Assembly: GCA_965220775.1 (NCBI GenBank)
Contig: OZ244845.1
Coordinates: 1,922,001 to 1,986,000 of the forward strand
Length of the DNA: 64,000 nt
Direction of reading: 5' to 3'
Origin: G963664835 sp965220775
GTDB taxonomy: Bacteria; Chloroflexota; UBA6077; FW602-bin22; JBCLEL01
Shown: one piece after another, positions 50,704-58,401 of the stretch
Layout of the letters: every line of letters starts with the position of its first letter
Numbering within the stretch: the stretch's first letter is position 1
Made by a program: the position numbers and the translations under genes
Notes under the pieces: generated by a model
What the model was told of the DNA's origin: nothing
Databases searched by the model: none
What the model saw: only the letters and a program-made list of their open reading frames with translations

Positions 50704-52588
50704 TTAGGGGACGCTTTCCGCAACCTGGACAAGCTTCCAGTCCCCTGAGGTTGCCAGTACCGGAAACGACACGCCGGCTCCCAACGGCAGCACGGCACAG
50801 TGGAACCCATACCTACGCTGCAGTTCGAGCAACTCGCTCTCGGTCACGTCGTAAGGATATCCAGCGCCCTCGTCGTAGATGTCGAGGTAGCGCCCGTACC
50901 ACTCCTCCATCCCCTCGTCCTGGAAGGGGAAGGCCTTAAAGTCCACCACGACAGCCCTTTCCGTAAACAGGCGCCAGTACTGCCAGTCCCAGCCCCAGGG
51001 TATAAGAAACACAGCCTCGGGACCAGTATTCTCTCTTGCCACCGTAGCTAGATCTACTGTGTGGGGGTTGTCGTGCCAAGCGTGGTCCACGGCCTCATCC
51101 AGTGTAAGGATGGGCTGAGTGTAGGAGAGATAAGAAGAGACTCCGGGGATGTTCTTCGGGAGAACGTCGTAACGTTCCAGTGCAAGGCTCGTAGATACCA
51201 TAACCAGAGCACCTCCAAGGGTCACCAAGGCTGCGGCGGTGAGCCTGCGACTCATCGCAATCATCAGTACGACCAGGAATCCAAGAGAGATCAAGAGCAG
51301 GTCGCGAACCTTGGGCACGCCTATCAATACTTCGGTGGCCACCACCAGCGTGTCAACGATAAACACTGCGACGCCAGCGAAGAAGACCGTCGATCTCATC
51401 ATAGATCCGCCATCCAGCCTGGAAGCGGCGAATGTGATGCCCTTGTAGACGAGCAGAGTTGGAGCGCTAACAGCGCTTACTACGAACAAGGCGGCCCATT
51501 GCCACGTTCTCGCGATCAGCAATTTGGCTATCAGTCCGGCTATAACAATCCAGCCAAGCCAGGCGGCTACAGCAACCATTCTGAACGTCTGGGCCATCAC
51601 CGCCAATCGCGTCGGGATTACTTCTACAAATATGTACCCTCCAACCAGGGCGACCGCGATGACTACGAATATAGAGGTAATCGCGAACCCGATGCCCAAT
51701 TGTTCGCGCCTTGTTGGGCCCGAAGACTTGTCCGTACGAAACATCTCGACCAGTGCGATGGCGAGTGCAATCGCGAATCCCGCCCCTAGAGCCCACTGCC
51801 CAACGTCCCACGAACTTGGAACCAGATGATGCGGAACCCGGAAGTGGGCATATATGCGCACTAGATCGTCCGTCGCCAAGGAGAAGCTGGCTCGCGTCGC
51901 AATCGTCGGAACAATCCACAACAGGGTGGTAAGTCCCACAATGAGAACTCCTATACCCAAGTTCCGCAGTTGGCGGAAGGTGAAGTCACGTCGCGTCCGC
52001 CAATGGAAAAGACGGTTCGCCGCAGTTGCTGCCAGAGCTAGCCCTACCGTCTCAAGTCCGATCGCAGGTTGGACGAGGATCGCCGGGATTGACGCGGTTG
52101 CCGCTATGATTGGTTGATCTCGGATTCCCTTCCAAATTGCAAACAAGCCGAATGGCATGGCAAGAAAACGAGGTATGAGCGAGGGTTCGAATACAGTCGC
52201 CGCGGAGCCCAAGGCAAAGGGAGCGGACAGTGTGATCAAGATCGCCGCAATCATTCCTCCAAGCACAGAACCGGTCACGTCCTTGGCCGTAAACGCGGTT
52301 ACCAAGATTACGGCAATAAATGCAAACAGCCACAATACCGCCATTGCGACGTGAAGTGGGACGAATCTGCCCAAGAACGCGAGCAGGTGGCGGTAGAAAA
52401 AAGCTGGGCCAAAGCCGGACGCTGAATTCACGAAAAAGTCGTTGGTCAGGTAGCCGGGATCGATGAGGCGGAATATTAAGGGGTAGTTGTATCGCGTGGT
52501 CGCTCAGCCCGTAATAATATCCTGAAAGGGATGCTGCGATTAGACCGAACAGGACGCAAAAGGACCAAAGAACGACGCGGGTATCCAT
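50704..52588 (-). CDS. Large polytopic membrane protein, interrupted by a frameshift
   Basis: A membrane protein of about 627 residues with a dozen or so helices, then a soluble tail (VVVDFKAFPFQDEGMEEWYG, GFHCAVLPLGAG). It resembles glycosyltransferase-like conserved membrane proteins of unknown role. The long frame alone would begin at GTG 52431, but in-frame sequence upstream (NYPLIFRLIDPGYLTNDFF) and the N-terminus in another frame (MDTRVVLWSFCVLFGLIAAS, SGYYYGLSDHAIQLPL) join smoothly if one base near 52475-52484 (around TTAAGGGG) is removed. The start is ATG 52588, or ATG 52648. Sequencing error, recent mutation and programmed shift are all possible. Confidence 0.75.
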
Positions 52589-52648
52589 CGGCACGGCTGA
52601 CAACGGCCGACTTCGATCTCCAAGGTTCCGATCCTCTATCGTAGTCAT

Positions 52649-53099
52649 CCTGTGCCGTTGGACTCTTGCCAGTCGCCCTCGCTTGATGACGGCGCAGTCC
52701 GGGGCCGGTTAGGCTCAAAACTATCGTCTGGCCGGGACGCAGTTGGCCAGCATATCGCGCCCAAGCGTTCGTGATGTGAATTGTCGAGGGTGACAGTATG
52801 AACCGACAATCCGGCTGAGCAGCCCACACTCATCGTCGATTTGGAACTGTAGTTCGGGTTTGCCTCCTTACTAGTTGCAAGGCAACATCACCCGCACACT
52901 GGGACCCATTTGTGGCCGCTTAAGACACGGATAGCCCCCGCGATTCTGGTCATCTACACCAACTGTCCCATCTATGACCATCGAAGTCCGTGCTCTTATT
53001 CGGTATCTAAGCTTCGATTCACGCCACAGGAACTGCCGGTGGTATCACCAATTTGGTCGGAGAAATGGCCCGATTCCCAAATTTGATAGGGTAACAGGG
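52649..53099. other. Intergenic region with no recognised feature
   Basis: About 450 bases between the frameshifted membrane-protein gene and the tRNA cluster. Open frames are short and unmotivated. I see no hairpin of note and no repeat module. Confidence 0.4.
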
Positions 53100-53185
53100 T
53101 GCCGAAGGTGGGAGTCGAACCCACAAGGGGGTTGCCCCCCAACGGTTTTTGAGACCGTCGCGTCTGCCTGTTCCGCCACTTCGGC
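53100..53185 (-). tRNA. tRNA-Leu (anticodon CAA)
   Basis: An 86-nt class II tRNA with long variable arm. Acceptor GCCGAAG/CTTCGGC, anticodon CAA in GTCTCAAAAAC, T-arm GGTTCGACTCC. Last of a four-tRNA minus-strand cluster. Confidence 0.95.
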
Positions 53186-53202
53186 CGGCGCAGCGGAGAC
53201 GG

Positions 53203-53274
53203 AGGCGACGGGCGGATTCGAACCGCCGATAGGGATTTTGCAGACCCCCGCCTTAACCACTTGGCCACGTCGCC
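53203..53274 (-). tRNA. tRNA-Cys (anticodon GCA)
   Basis: A 72-nt cloverleaf. Acceptor GGCGACG/CGTCGCC, anticodon GCA in GTCTGCAAAATC, T-arm GGTTCGAATCC. Third in the cluster. Confidence 0.95.
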
Positions 53275-53279
53275 TTTGG

Positions 53280-53351
53280 AGCGGAAGACGGGATTCGAAC
53301 CCGTGACCCTCTCCTTGGCAAGGAGATGCTCTACCACTGAGCCACTTCCGC
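53280..53351 (-). tRNA. tRNA-Gly (anticodon GCC)
   Basis: A 72-nt cloverleaf. Acceptor GCGGAAG/CTTCCGC, anticodon GCC in CCTTGCCAAGG, T-arm GGTTCGAATCC. Only 5 nt separate it from tRNA-Cys. Second in the cluster. Confidence 0.95.
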
Positions 53352-53370
53352 TTTGCCCGCGCTCGTTTGG

Positions 53371-53457
53371 TGCGGGTGAGAGGACTCGAACCTCCACGGG
53401 ACTATCTATCCCAACAGCCCCTCAAGCTGGCGCGTCTACCAGTTCCGCCACACCCGC
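53371..53457 (-). tRNA. tRNA-Leu (anticodon GAG)
   Basis: An 87-nt class II tRNA. Acceptor GCGGGTG/CACCCGC, anticodon loop TTGAGGG with anticodon GAG, long variable arm, T-arm GGTTCGAGTCC. First gene of the cluster, behind a strong promoter. Confidence 0.95.
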
Positions 53458-53475
53458 ATAGACGTTAGCGAGTTG

Positions 53476-53504
53476 AGTATACCGGCGCCCCCAATCTCAG
53501 TCAA
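53476..53504 (-). promoter_or_regulatory. Sigma-70 promoter of the four-tRNA cluster
   Basis: On the minus strand TTGACT (53499-53504), a 17-nt spacer and TATACT (53476-53481) lie 18 nt upstream of tRNA-Leu(GAG). The target duplication of MITE copy B begins 9 nt beyond the -35 box. Confidence 0.8.
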
Positions 53505-53520
53505 CGCTGATGGGCGGAGA

Positions 53521-53878
53521 GTAAGTGTTCAGATTCAGGGGTACCTGCTCCGTATGGGAGCGGTATCGCACCGATAAGGCTCTACTACCGGGGAGGGCCT
53601 CTCATCGGCGAAAGCCAGGAACGGGTTGCAAGGGCTTCGCCCTTGACGGGGGACGTGGGGGTGTCCCCCACAATAAAGTTCCCCCTTCTCCTGGCGAGGA
53701 GAAGGGGGCCAGGTCGAAGACTACGCAAGGCGAGGGGATGAGGTCGGCCGGCTCATGATATTGACGTCGATAGGTTTGAATCTCCCGCTTGACTGTCGAC
53801 TGAGTTCCCGAATGGCGATTTGGCCTTGTTAGTTCGTGGGCATTGAGGAGAAAAATACCTCCAAATCTGAACAGTTAC
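53521..53878. mobile_element. IS66-like MITE, copy B (358 bp)
   Basis: Left end GTAAGTGTTCAGATTCAGG and inverted right end GTAACTGTTCAGATTTGG. GGCGGAGA flanks it exactly on both sides (53513-53520 and 53879-53886), an 8-bp target duplication. No coding capacity. The interior differs from copy A; it has a GC-rich hairpin (CCCCCTTCTCCTGGCGAGGA...GGGGG) and the GGTCGAAGACTACGCAAGGC module also found in repeat copy 5. It sits immediately upstream of the tRNA-cluster promoter. Confidence 0.87.
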
Positions 53879-54129
53879 GGCGGAGACTTTGGCTGCCGGC
53901 TTTTTGCCCGTTTCTTGTTGTCGAAGCGCCAGCATACCTTAGGGCTGGTCATACAGAGATTCTGTTCTTCAAGAGTCTCCGGCGGCATGTCGAGTAGGCA
54001 GCAACTGCGATAAAGCGCGTTCTCCACCCGCCAATCCTCGCGGTATTGCTGGCAGGCGCCCCGGAATCTTCGGAGGTTTATGCTATCTTTCGTTTTAGAT
54101 CCTCCGGCGCAACTCTAAAAGGGACATTT

Positions 54130-54555
54130 TTACTCCACCCAACTCTGGCCGTCCGGCCCTATTTCTTTCTTCCAAATGGGAACTATCTCTTTGAGCCTGT
54201 CGATAGCGTATTCGCTGGCTTCGAATGCGCTTCTGCGCCTCGCGCTCGATACAGCAATTACGACGCTTGCTTCCCCTAAGGCCAAACGGCCGACTCGATG
54301 TACAATCGCGACCTGCTTTACGTCGTACCGTTCCTTGATTTCTCGACCTATTTCGGACATCTTTTCTTCGGCCATTTCGGGATACGCCTCGTAATCCAGA
54401 TGCGTAACCTGGCGCCCACTCAGTGCTCGATTCCTTACCACTCCATGGAATAGGACGATAGCTCCGGCGCCGTCGTGTTCAACTAGCGACCTGACCGCCT
54501 CGGGATCGATTCGCTCAGTCGTAATTCGAAAAAGCGCTGTTTCGACTACGGCCAC
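54130..54555 (-). CDS. moaE: Molybdopterin synthase large subunit MoaE
   Basis: A 141-residue MoaE, which with thiocarboxylated MoaD converts cPMP to molybdopterin. GAGAIVLFHGVVRNRALSGR, VTHLDYEAYPEMAEEKM, VAIVHRVGRLALGEASVVIA, RRSAFEASEYAIDRLKEIVP and IWKKE hold the conserved Arg/Lys active-site residues. The GTG start at 54555 lies inside the moaD tail, with AGGAGG 8 nt upstream; that ribosome site is formed by the codons for MoaD's Gly-Gly. Confidence 0.94.
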   Translation of the reverse strand: MAVVETALFRITTERIDPEAVRSLVEHDGAGAIVLFHGVVRNRALSGRQVTHLDYEAYPEMAEEKMSEIGREIKERYDVKQVAIVHRVGRLALGEASVVIAVSSARRRSAFEASEYAIDRLKEIVPIWKKEIGPDGQSWVE

Positions 54556-54814
54556 TACCTGATCCTCCTGAAACTGGGGGTATGAAAACTACTTCGTCGC
54601 CATCGGCAAGCACGCGATCAGGATCCGCGTGGTCGCGGTTTACCGCGTATGCCGCCCGGGTCAAGCGTTCCTCGACTTGCGGGTGTTGACGCACAACCTC
54701 GCGGATTAGCCAGCTAACTCTTGCCTTGTCCGGTGCTTCGATCAAGAGTTCGCTGCGACCGACCGCTTCCCGGTAGGCGGCAAATAGCCTGACTCTTACA
54801 GTGATCACTGGCAT
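54515..54814 (-). CDS. moaD: Molybdopterin synthase small subunit MoaD with post-Gly-Gly tail
   Basis: A 99-residue ubiquitin-fold sulfur carrier: VRVRLFAAYREAVGRSEL, YAVNRDHADPDRVLADGDEV and VVFIPPVSGG. The Gly-Gly (83-84) is normally the C-terminus and enters the MoaE active site, but here 15 residues (SGSGRSRNSAFSNYD) follow, overlapping moaE by 41 nt. Either the tail is cleaved, or the codon after Gly-Gly (TCA) arose from a TGA stop by one change. MoeB at 25.5 kb is the likely activating enzyme; the JAMM protease at 27 kb could trim it. Confidence 0.88.
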   Translation of the reverse strand: MPVITVRVRLFAAYREAVGRSELLIEAPDKARVSWLIREVVRQHPQVEERLTRAAYAVNRDHADPDRVLADGDEVVFIPPVSGGSGSGRSRNSAFSNYD

Positions 54815-54890
54815 GTCCAGGAAAGCTCACCAACTATAGATTGCACAACACGCTCCCAAAGGATAGCACGCGATATGCAGCAGAGTAACA

Positions 54891-55343
54891 TTATTGTGGC
54901 GGTAGCTTGAGCTCCTCTCCAGGAATCAAATGGTCAGGGTCTTCAATGTCGTTCAGTTCGATCAAATCCTCGACGTCTACGCCGTAGCGTTCAGCTATCT
55001 CCCACAGGGCCTCACCCGGTTGGATTGTGTGAGTCTTTATCGGTGTCGAGGTTGGCTCGGGTGTTGGGGTGGGAGTAACAGTGCTCGTGGCAGTTGCCGT
55101 GGGCGGCACCGGTGTATTGGTGAACGTAGGCGTCACCGTCGGTGGAATCGGTGTAAAGGTTACTGCGACCGGCACGCTCGGCGCGGCAGCCACTTCGGGT
55201 CGTTGAGCAGTTTCTTCGACCGCCTCACCATCGAAAAATGATACGATGTTTGGCGAAAAGAACCCGACCGAGACAGCCGCCGCAATGGCGAAGATCGTAA
55301 GCAGCTTGAACTGGTAAGAATAGCTGCTTCTTCGCCTTTCCAT
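54891..55343 (-). CDS. Membrane-anchored LysM-domain protein
   Basis: A 150-residue protein: basic N-terminus, one transmembrane helix (FKLLTIFAIAAAVSVGFFS), a Thr/Pro-rich stalk (PTVTPTFTNTPVPPTATATS...), and a C-terminal LysM domain (THTIQPGEALWEIAERYGVD, DLIELNDIEDPDHLIPGEEL) that binds peptidoglycan GlcNAc. The ATG 55343 start, 4 nt after the phosphoesterase stop with GGGG upstream, excludes a long non-conserved upstream extension. Probably a wall-attached surface protein of unknown role. Confidence 0.85.
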   Translation of the reverse strand: MERRRSSYSYQFKLLTIFAIAAAVSVGFFSPNIVSFFDGEAVEETAQRPEVAAAPSVPVAVTFTPIPPTVTPTFTNTPVPPTATATSTVTPTPTPEPTSTPIKTHTIQPGEALWEIAERYGVDVEDLIELNDIEDPDHLIPGEELKLPPQ

Positions 55344-55347
55344 CCCT

Positions 55348-56337
55348 CTACCCCACCAATCTGCCGGCAGTTTCCACAAGACCGAAGACCGCTCGCTCAG
55401 GGCATACTTCCAGCCTGGCAGGTACGCCTGCCGGCAAGCAGAAACACTCGATATGGCGCCGATCGTGGCCGCTGCCCGGCGGCAGTCGCAGCAGTAGCCC
55501 TCCGTTCGGACCCTCCGGCAAGTACCCAACTCCTGCGGCGATTACCTCCTGGCGGTCGTGGATGTGACCTGAAAACGCCGCAACGTGACATTCCGCCGGT
55601 AGCGCGGCGAGCAGACGACAAAGTTCGCGCCGTGTTGGATTCGGTGCGTAATGCGGCACGGTGCTGTGAGCCAACCCTGCAACTGTCAGGTTTGCGAGAT
55701 ATCGGGAGGGAACTGGACCCCGGAATAGCTGTTCGTGGATGAACACTACAAGCAAATCACAAGCCCCTAGTTTCCGGCCAATCTGCGCGACCTTCTGATC
55801 CATCTCGAGCCGTTCGCGTTCGGTTTTCGGACTCATCGAAGGCCAGAGTAGGAACTTCACCCGCCCGTAATCGAAGAGTCTAGGTTGTTCTACCAATGCT
55901 GCGCCGCTCTCGTCGAAGAGTGCTCGTGCTGTCGGATGTTGCAGCCAGTTTCGATCGACATTTCCGGTGACAATGTAGGGGCGACGGAGCGAGCTCCAAG
56001 CATTCAGTACTTGGCTGCAATGCTCAATCGTCTCTCTGATGCGGATTTCGTCCAGTTCCGGCCAAATCTTCAGCCACGATTCCAGATAGGCGCGAACCGG
56101 TGACCGGCCTCTCGCTATTGAATCGTTGAACTTGGCACGCTGGGGGCCCGTCATCTCGACTTCGCCGTGCATCTTTTTGAAAGCGTCTACCAGTCCAACG
56201 ATAGTCGGTGAGCTTCCCACGTCGCCCAAGTGCACATTCAATTCGGCATCCAAGGCCTCCATCGCCGGCCCGAAAGAGGTCGGGGACCTCATCTCGTGTG
56301 TGTCGGCAATCAGGCCGATGCTCGGGTAGGATTCCAA
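55348..56337 (-). CDS. Calcineurin-like metallophosphoesterase
   Basis: A 329-residue phosphoesterase. Metal motifs in order: LIADTHE (DxH), VHLGDVGS (GD), YIVTGNVDRNW (GN), VVFIHEQLF (H) and AAFSGHIHDRQE (GHxH). It is larger than most small members, with an insert between residues 55 and 110. The substrate (nucleotide, lipid-linked or protein phosphate) is unknown. TTG start at 56337. It precedes the LysM gene by 4 nt, so the two are probably co-expressed. Confidence 0.85.
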   Translation of the reverse strand: MESYPSIGLIADTHEMRSPTSFGPAMEALDAELNVHLGDVGSSPTIVGLVDAFKKMHGEVEMTGPQRAKFNDSIARGRSPVRAYLESWLKIWPELDEIRIRETIEHCSQVLNAWSSLRRPYIVTGNVDRNWLQHPTARALFDESGAALVEQPRLFDYGRVKFLLWPSMSPKTERERLEMDQKVAQIGRKLGACDLLVVFIHEQLFRGPVPSRYLANLTVAGLAHSTVPHYAPNPTRRELCRLLAALPAECHVAAFSGHIHDRQEVIAAGVGYLPEGPNGGLLLRLPPGSGHDRRHIECFCLPAGVPARLEVCPERAVFGLVETAGRLVG

Positions 56338-56591
56338 CTCGGTTGCGCATCCATTGTGTGGTGTTGATTGGTGGGGTCTTTAGATTCTATTTCGAGAATC
56401 CCGTGCAGCGCAATTGAGCGGCGATGCCGGTCTACTCAAGCAGGTCGCCGGCTTCATCGCACCTCAGTGAAATTTCCGCGTCCGGAGGTATCTGGCCGGC
56501 TAGTCTCGCTCTACTCCGGCATTCATTGATCAGCCCCTCTACTCAGTTGGACGAATGCGAGTTTGCTGGACAATCAAGCCGTCGGCTCGTG

Positions 56592-58193
56592 CTACCGGTC
56601 AGCCTCGAATCGGTACAGCCGTCCATCGAACGCGGTGATATACAATTCGCCCGCTTCGTCGACTCCAAACGAAGAAATCTGCGGCCCCGAATCGACTATG
56701 CGCCTGTGCTCGGCTACCCGTCCGTTATCAAACCGGAGGCCCCATATCCTACCGGTGCAAAAGTCTCCGTAGACGTAGGCTCCATAAAGCATCGCCAGAC
56801 GTTTTCCGCGGTATACGTACCCGCCGGTGACCGAGCATCCCTCGCTATGATCGTATTCGACGACCGGCATCTCTAGCCCGCTGGTGGCGCAGCCCGAGCG
56901 AGGCGAAAAACAGTGCGATCCCTCCATAATGTTCCAGCCATAGTTGAGCCCCGACGCGACTATGTCGATCTCCTCGATCGCATTTTGACCGACGTCGCCA
57001 ACCCACAATAGTTTGGTTACCGAATCGAAGCTGAACCTCCACGGATTCCGCAGACCGTAAGCAAAGATCTCGCCTCGGGCGCCGTCTCGATTCGAGAATG
57101 GATTGCCGATGGGGATCCCGTAGAGTTTGCCGTCCGCAGGAGCGTCGGGGTCGATCCTGATGATCGATCCCAGCAGAGTGCCCAAGTTCTGTCCGTGTCC
57201 CTGTGGGTCGCCGCCTGATCCTCCGTCACCAAGCCCGACGTACAGGTAGCCGTCAGGTCCGAAAACCAAGGCTCCCCCATTGTGATTCCCGTAAGGCTGG
57301 GCAACCTCGAGAATCACCTGCTCACTCGCCTGAATGGCTCGATTCGGCTCCGAATCGTCCACGGCGAACCGTGAAAGGACCGATCGCCTGGGGTTGGCTG
57401 CCGAGTAGTACACGTACAAGACACCGTTGTACAAATATTCCGGGTGGAATGCCAGGCCAAGCAAGCCTTCTTCGTTCGCCGAACGACTGACGCGGTCGGA
57501 AATGTCCAAGAATATTTCGGCTCCGCGTGTGGAGTCATCGTTCGGGAAAACGTAAATGCGGCCGGCTTGCTCCACGACAAACAGCCGATTCGAGCCGTCT
57601 CCGGCGTGGGTGAGAAACACGGGTCTCTCGAATGCCAGGTTCGGAAAGGCCTGTTCGACTTTCATCGGTCCGATTGGTTCGATTGGCACTGCGGTCTTGG
57701 TTGCCGGCGGAGATGTCGGGCTTGGGATGCTGGTTGCCGTAACCGTCGGAGTTGCAAGTGTCTCGGTTACGGTGGGTGATGGTTGGGCCGGCGTATCGGT
57801 CGCGATTGCCCTCGTCGGCGACCCGCTACGGATCACCGGATTCGGTGTCAGGGTTGGTGTTCGTGTAGCAGCCGCCGGATAGGGACTAGATGGCCGGTCA
57901 GCGACCTTAGATGGGGTCGGCGAAGATGTGGACCGCGCTCGTGTGGCCGACGTGGCGGGTTCCGTTGTGAGAGTTGGAGTAGAACGGGTCGTATTGGTAG
58001 CGGTTGGAATGGCCGGCGACGTTGACCGAGCGATTCGTGTTGGCGCTGGTGCTTGGCTGATCGGCGTTGTTTCTGCCGGCTTCGTCGGTGTGCAGGAGAC
58101 CAGCGCCAATAGCAAATAGAGCAACGCAACGGCGATGATTGATGTCTTCAATGAATTGCGCGACAGTCCAGGAGAGGGTGATGGATTTCTCAT
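56592..58193 (-). CDS. PQQ-dependent sugar dehydrogenase-like lipoprotein
   Basis: A 533-residue exported protein. A lipoprotein signal peptide ends at the lipobox LVSC (Cys34). Residues 35-180 are a Ser/Thr/Pro-rich stalk. The rest is a six-bladed propeller of the glucose/sorbosone dehydrogenase type: RPVFLTHAGDGSNRLFVVEQ, NEEGLLGLAFHPEYLYNGVL, GNHNGGALVFGPDGYLYVGL, IFAYGLRNPWRFSFD and VTGGYVYRGKRL. The His in GNHNGG and Arg in LRNPWR match PQQ-site residues of soluble glucose dehydrogenase. ATG 58193 is preferred over one nine codons upstream. Likely oxidises sugars outside the membrane. Confidence 0.9.
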   Translation of the reverse strand: MRNPSPSPGLSRNSLKTSIIAVALLYLLLALVSCTPTKPAETTPISQAPAPTRIARSTSPAIPTATNTTRSTPTLTTEPATSATRARSTSSPTPSKVADRPSSPYPAAATRTPTLTPNPVIRSGSPTRAIATDTPAQPSPTVTETLATPTVTATSIPSPTSPPATKTAVPIEPIGPMKVEQAFPNLAFERPVFLTHAGDGSNRLFVVEQAGRIYVFPNDDSTRGAEIFLDISDRVSRSANEEGLLGLAFHPEYLYNGVLYVYYSAANPRRSVLSRFAVDDSEPNRAIQASEQVILEVAQPYGNHNGGALVFGPDGYLYVGLGDGGSGGDPQGHGQNLGTLLGSIIRIDPDAPADGKLYGIPIGNPFSNRDGARGEIFAYGLRNPWRFSFDSVTKLLWVGDVGQNAIEEIDIVASGLNYGWNIMEGSHCFSPRSGCATSGLEMPVVEYDHSEGCSVTGGYVYRGKRLAMLYGAYVYGDFCTGRIWGLRFDNGRVAEHRRIVDSGPQISSFGVDEAGELYITAFDGRLYRFEADR

Positions 58194-58234
58194 AGGATTG
58201 TCTCCAGATTCTATACTCAATCGTTCGAACAGTT

Positions 58235-58401
58235 GGGACCAAGACAGACGCTACCATCAACCTCGAGGGCGCCTCTCCATGGGCGAAATGTGCCGAATGG
58301 TAGACCGATGGTCGATGGGGGAATGAGAAAATGTAGCGCGGTCGAAGACTTCGCGAGGCGAGGGGCTTGTCCCCCGCAGGGGTCGGGGTGGGGGGGGTAC
58401 A
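58235..58401 (+). repeat. Dispersed composite repeat, copy 5, left part
   Basis: Starts with ACGCTACCATCAACCTCGAG, then GAGAAAATGTAGCGCG, a 22-nt insert (GTCGAAGACTTCGCGAGGCG...) and GGGGCTTGTCCCCCGC. It is cut by the IS481-type element at GTACA and resumes at 59692. Confidence 0.78.

Noticed and set aside
56424..56876. 150-codon plus-strand frame overlapping the PQQ-type dehydrogenase 3' end
   Set aside because: Mostly antisense to conserved propeller sequence; no ribosome site or motif.
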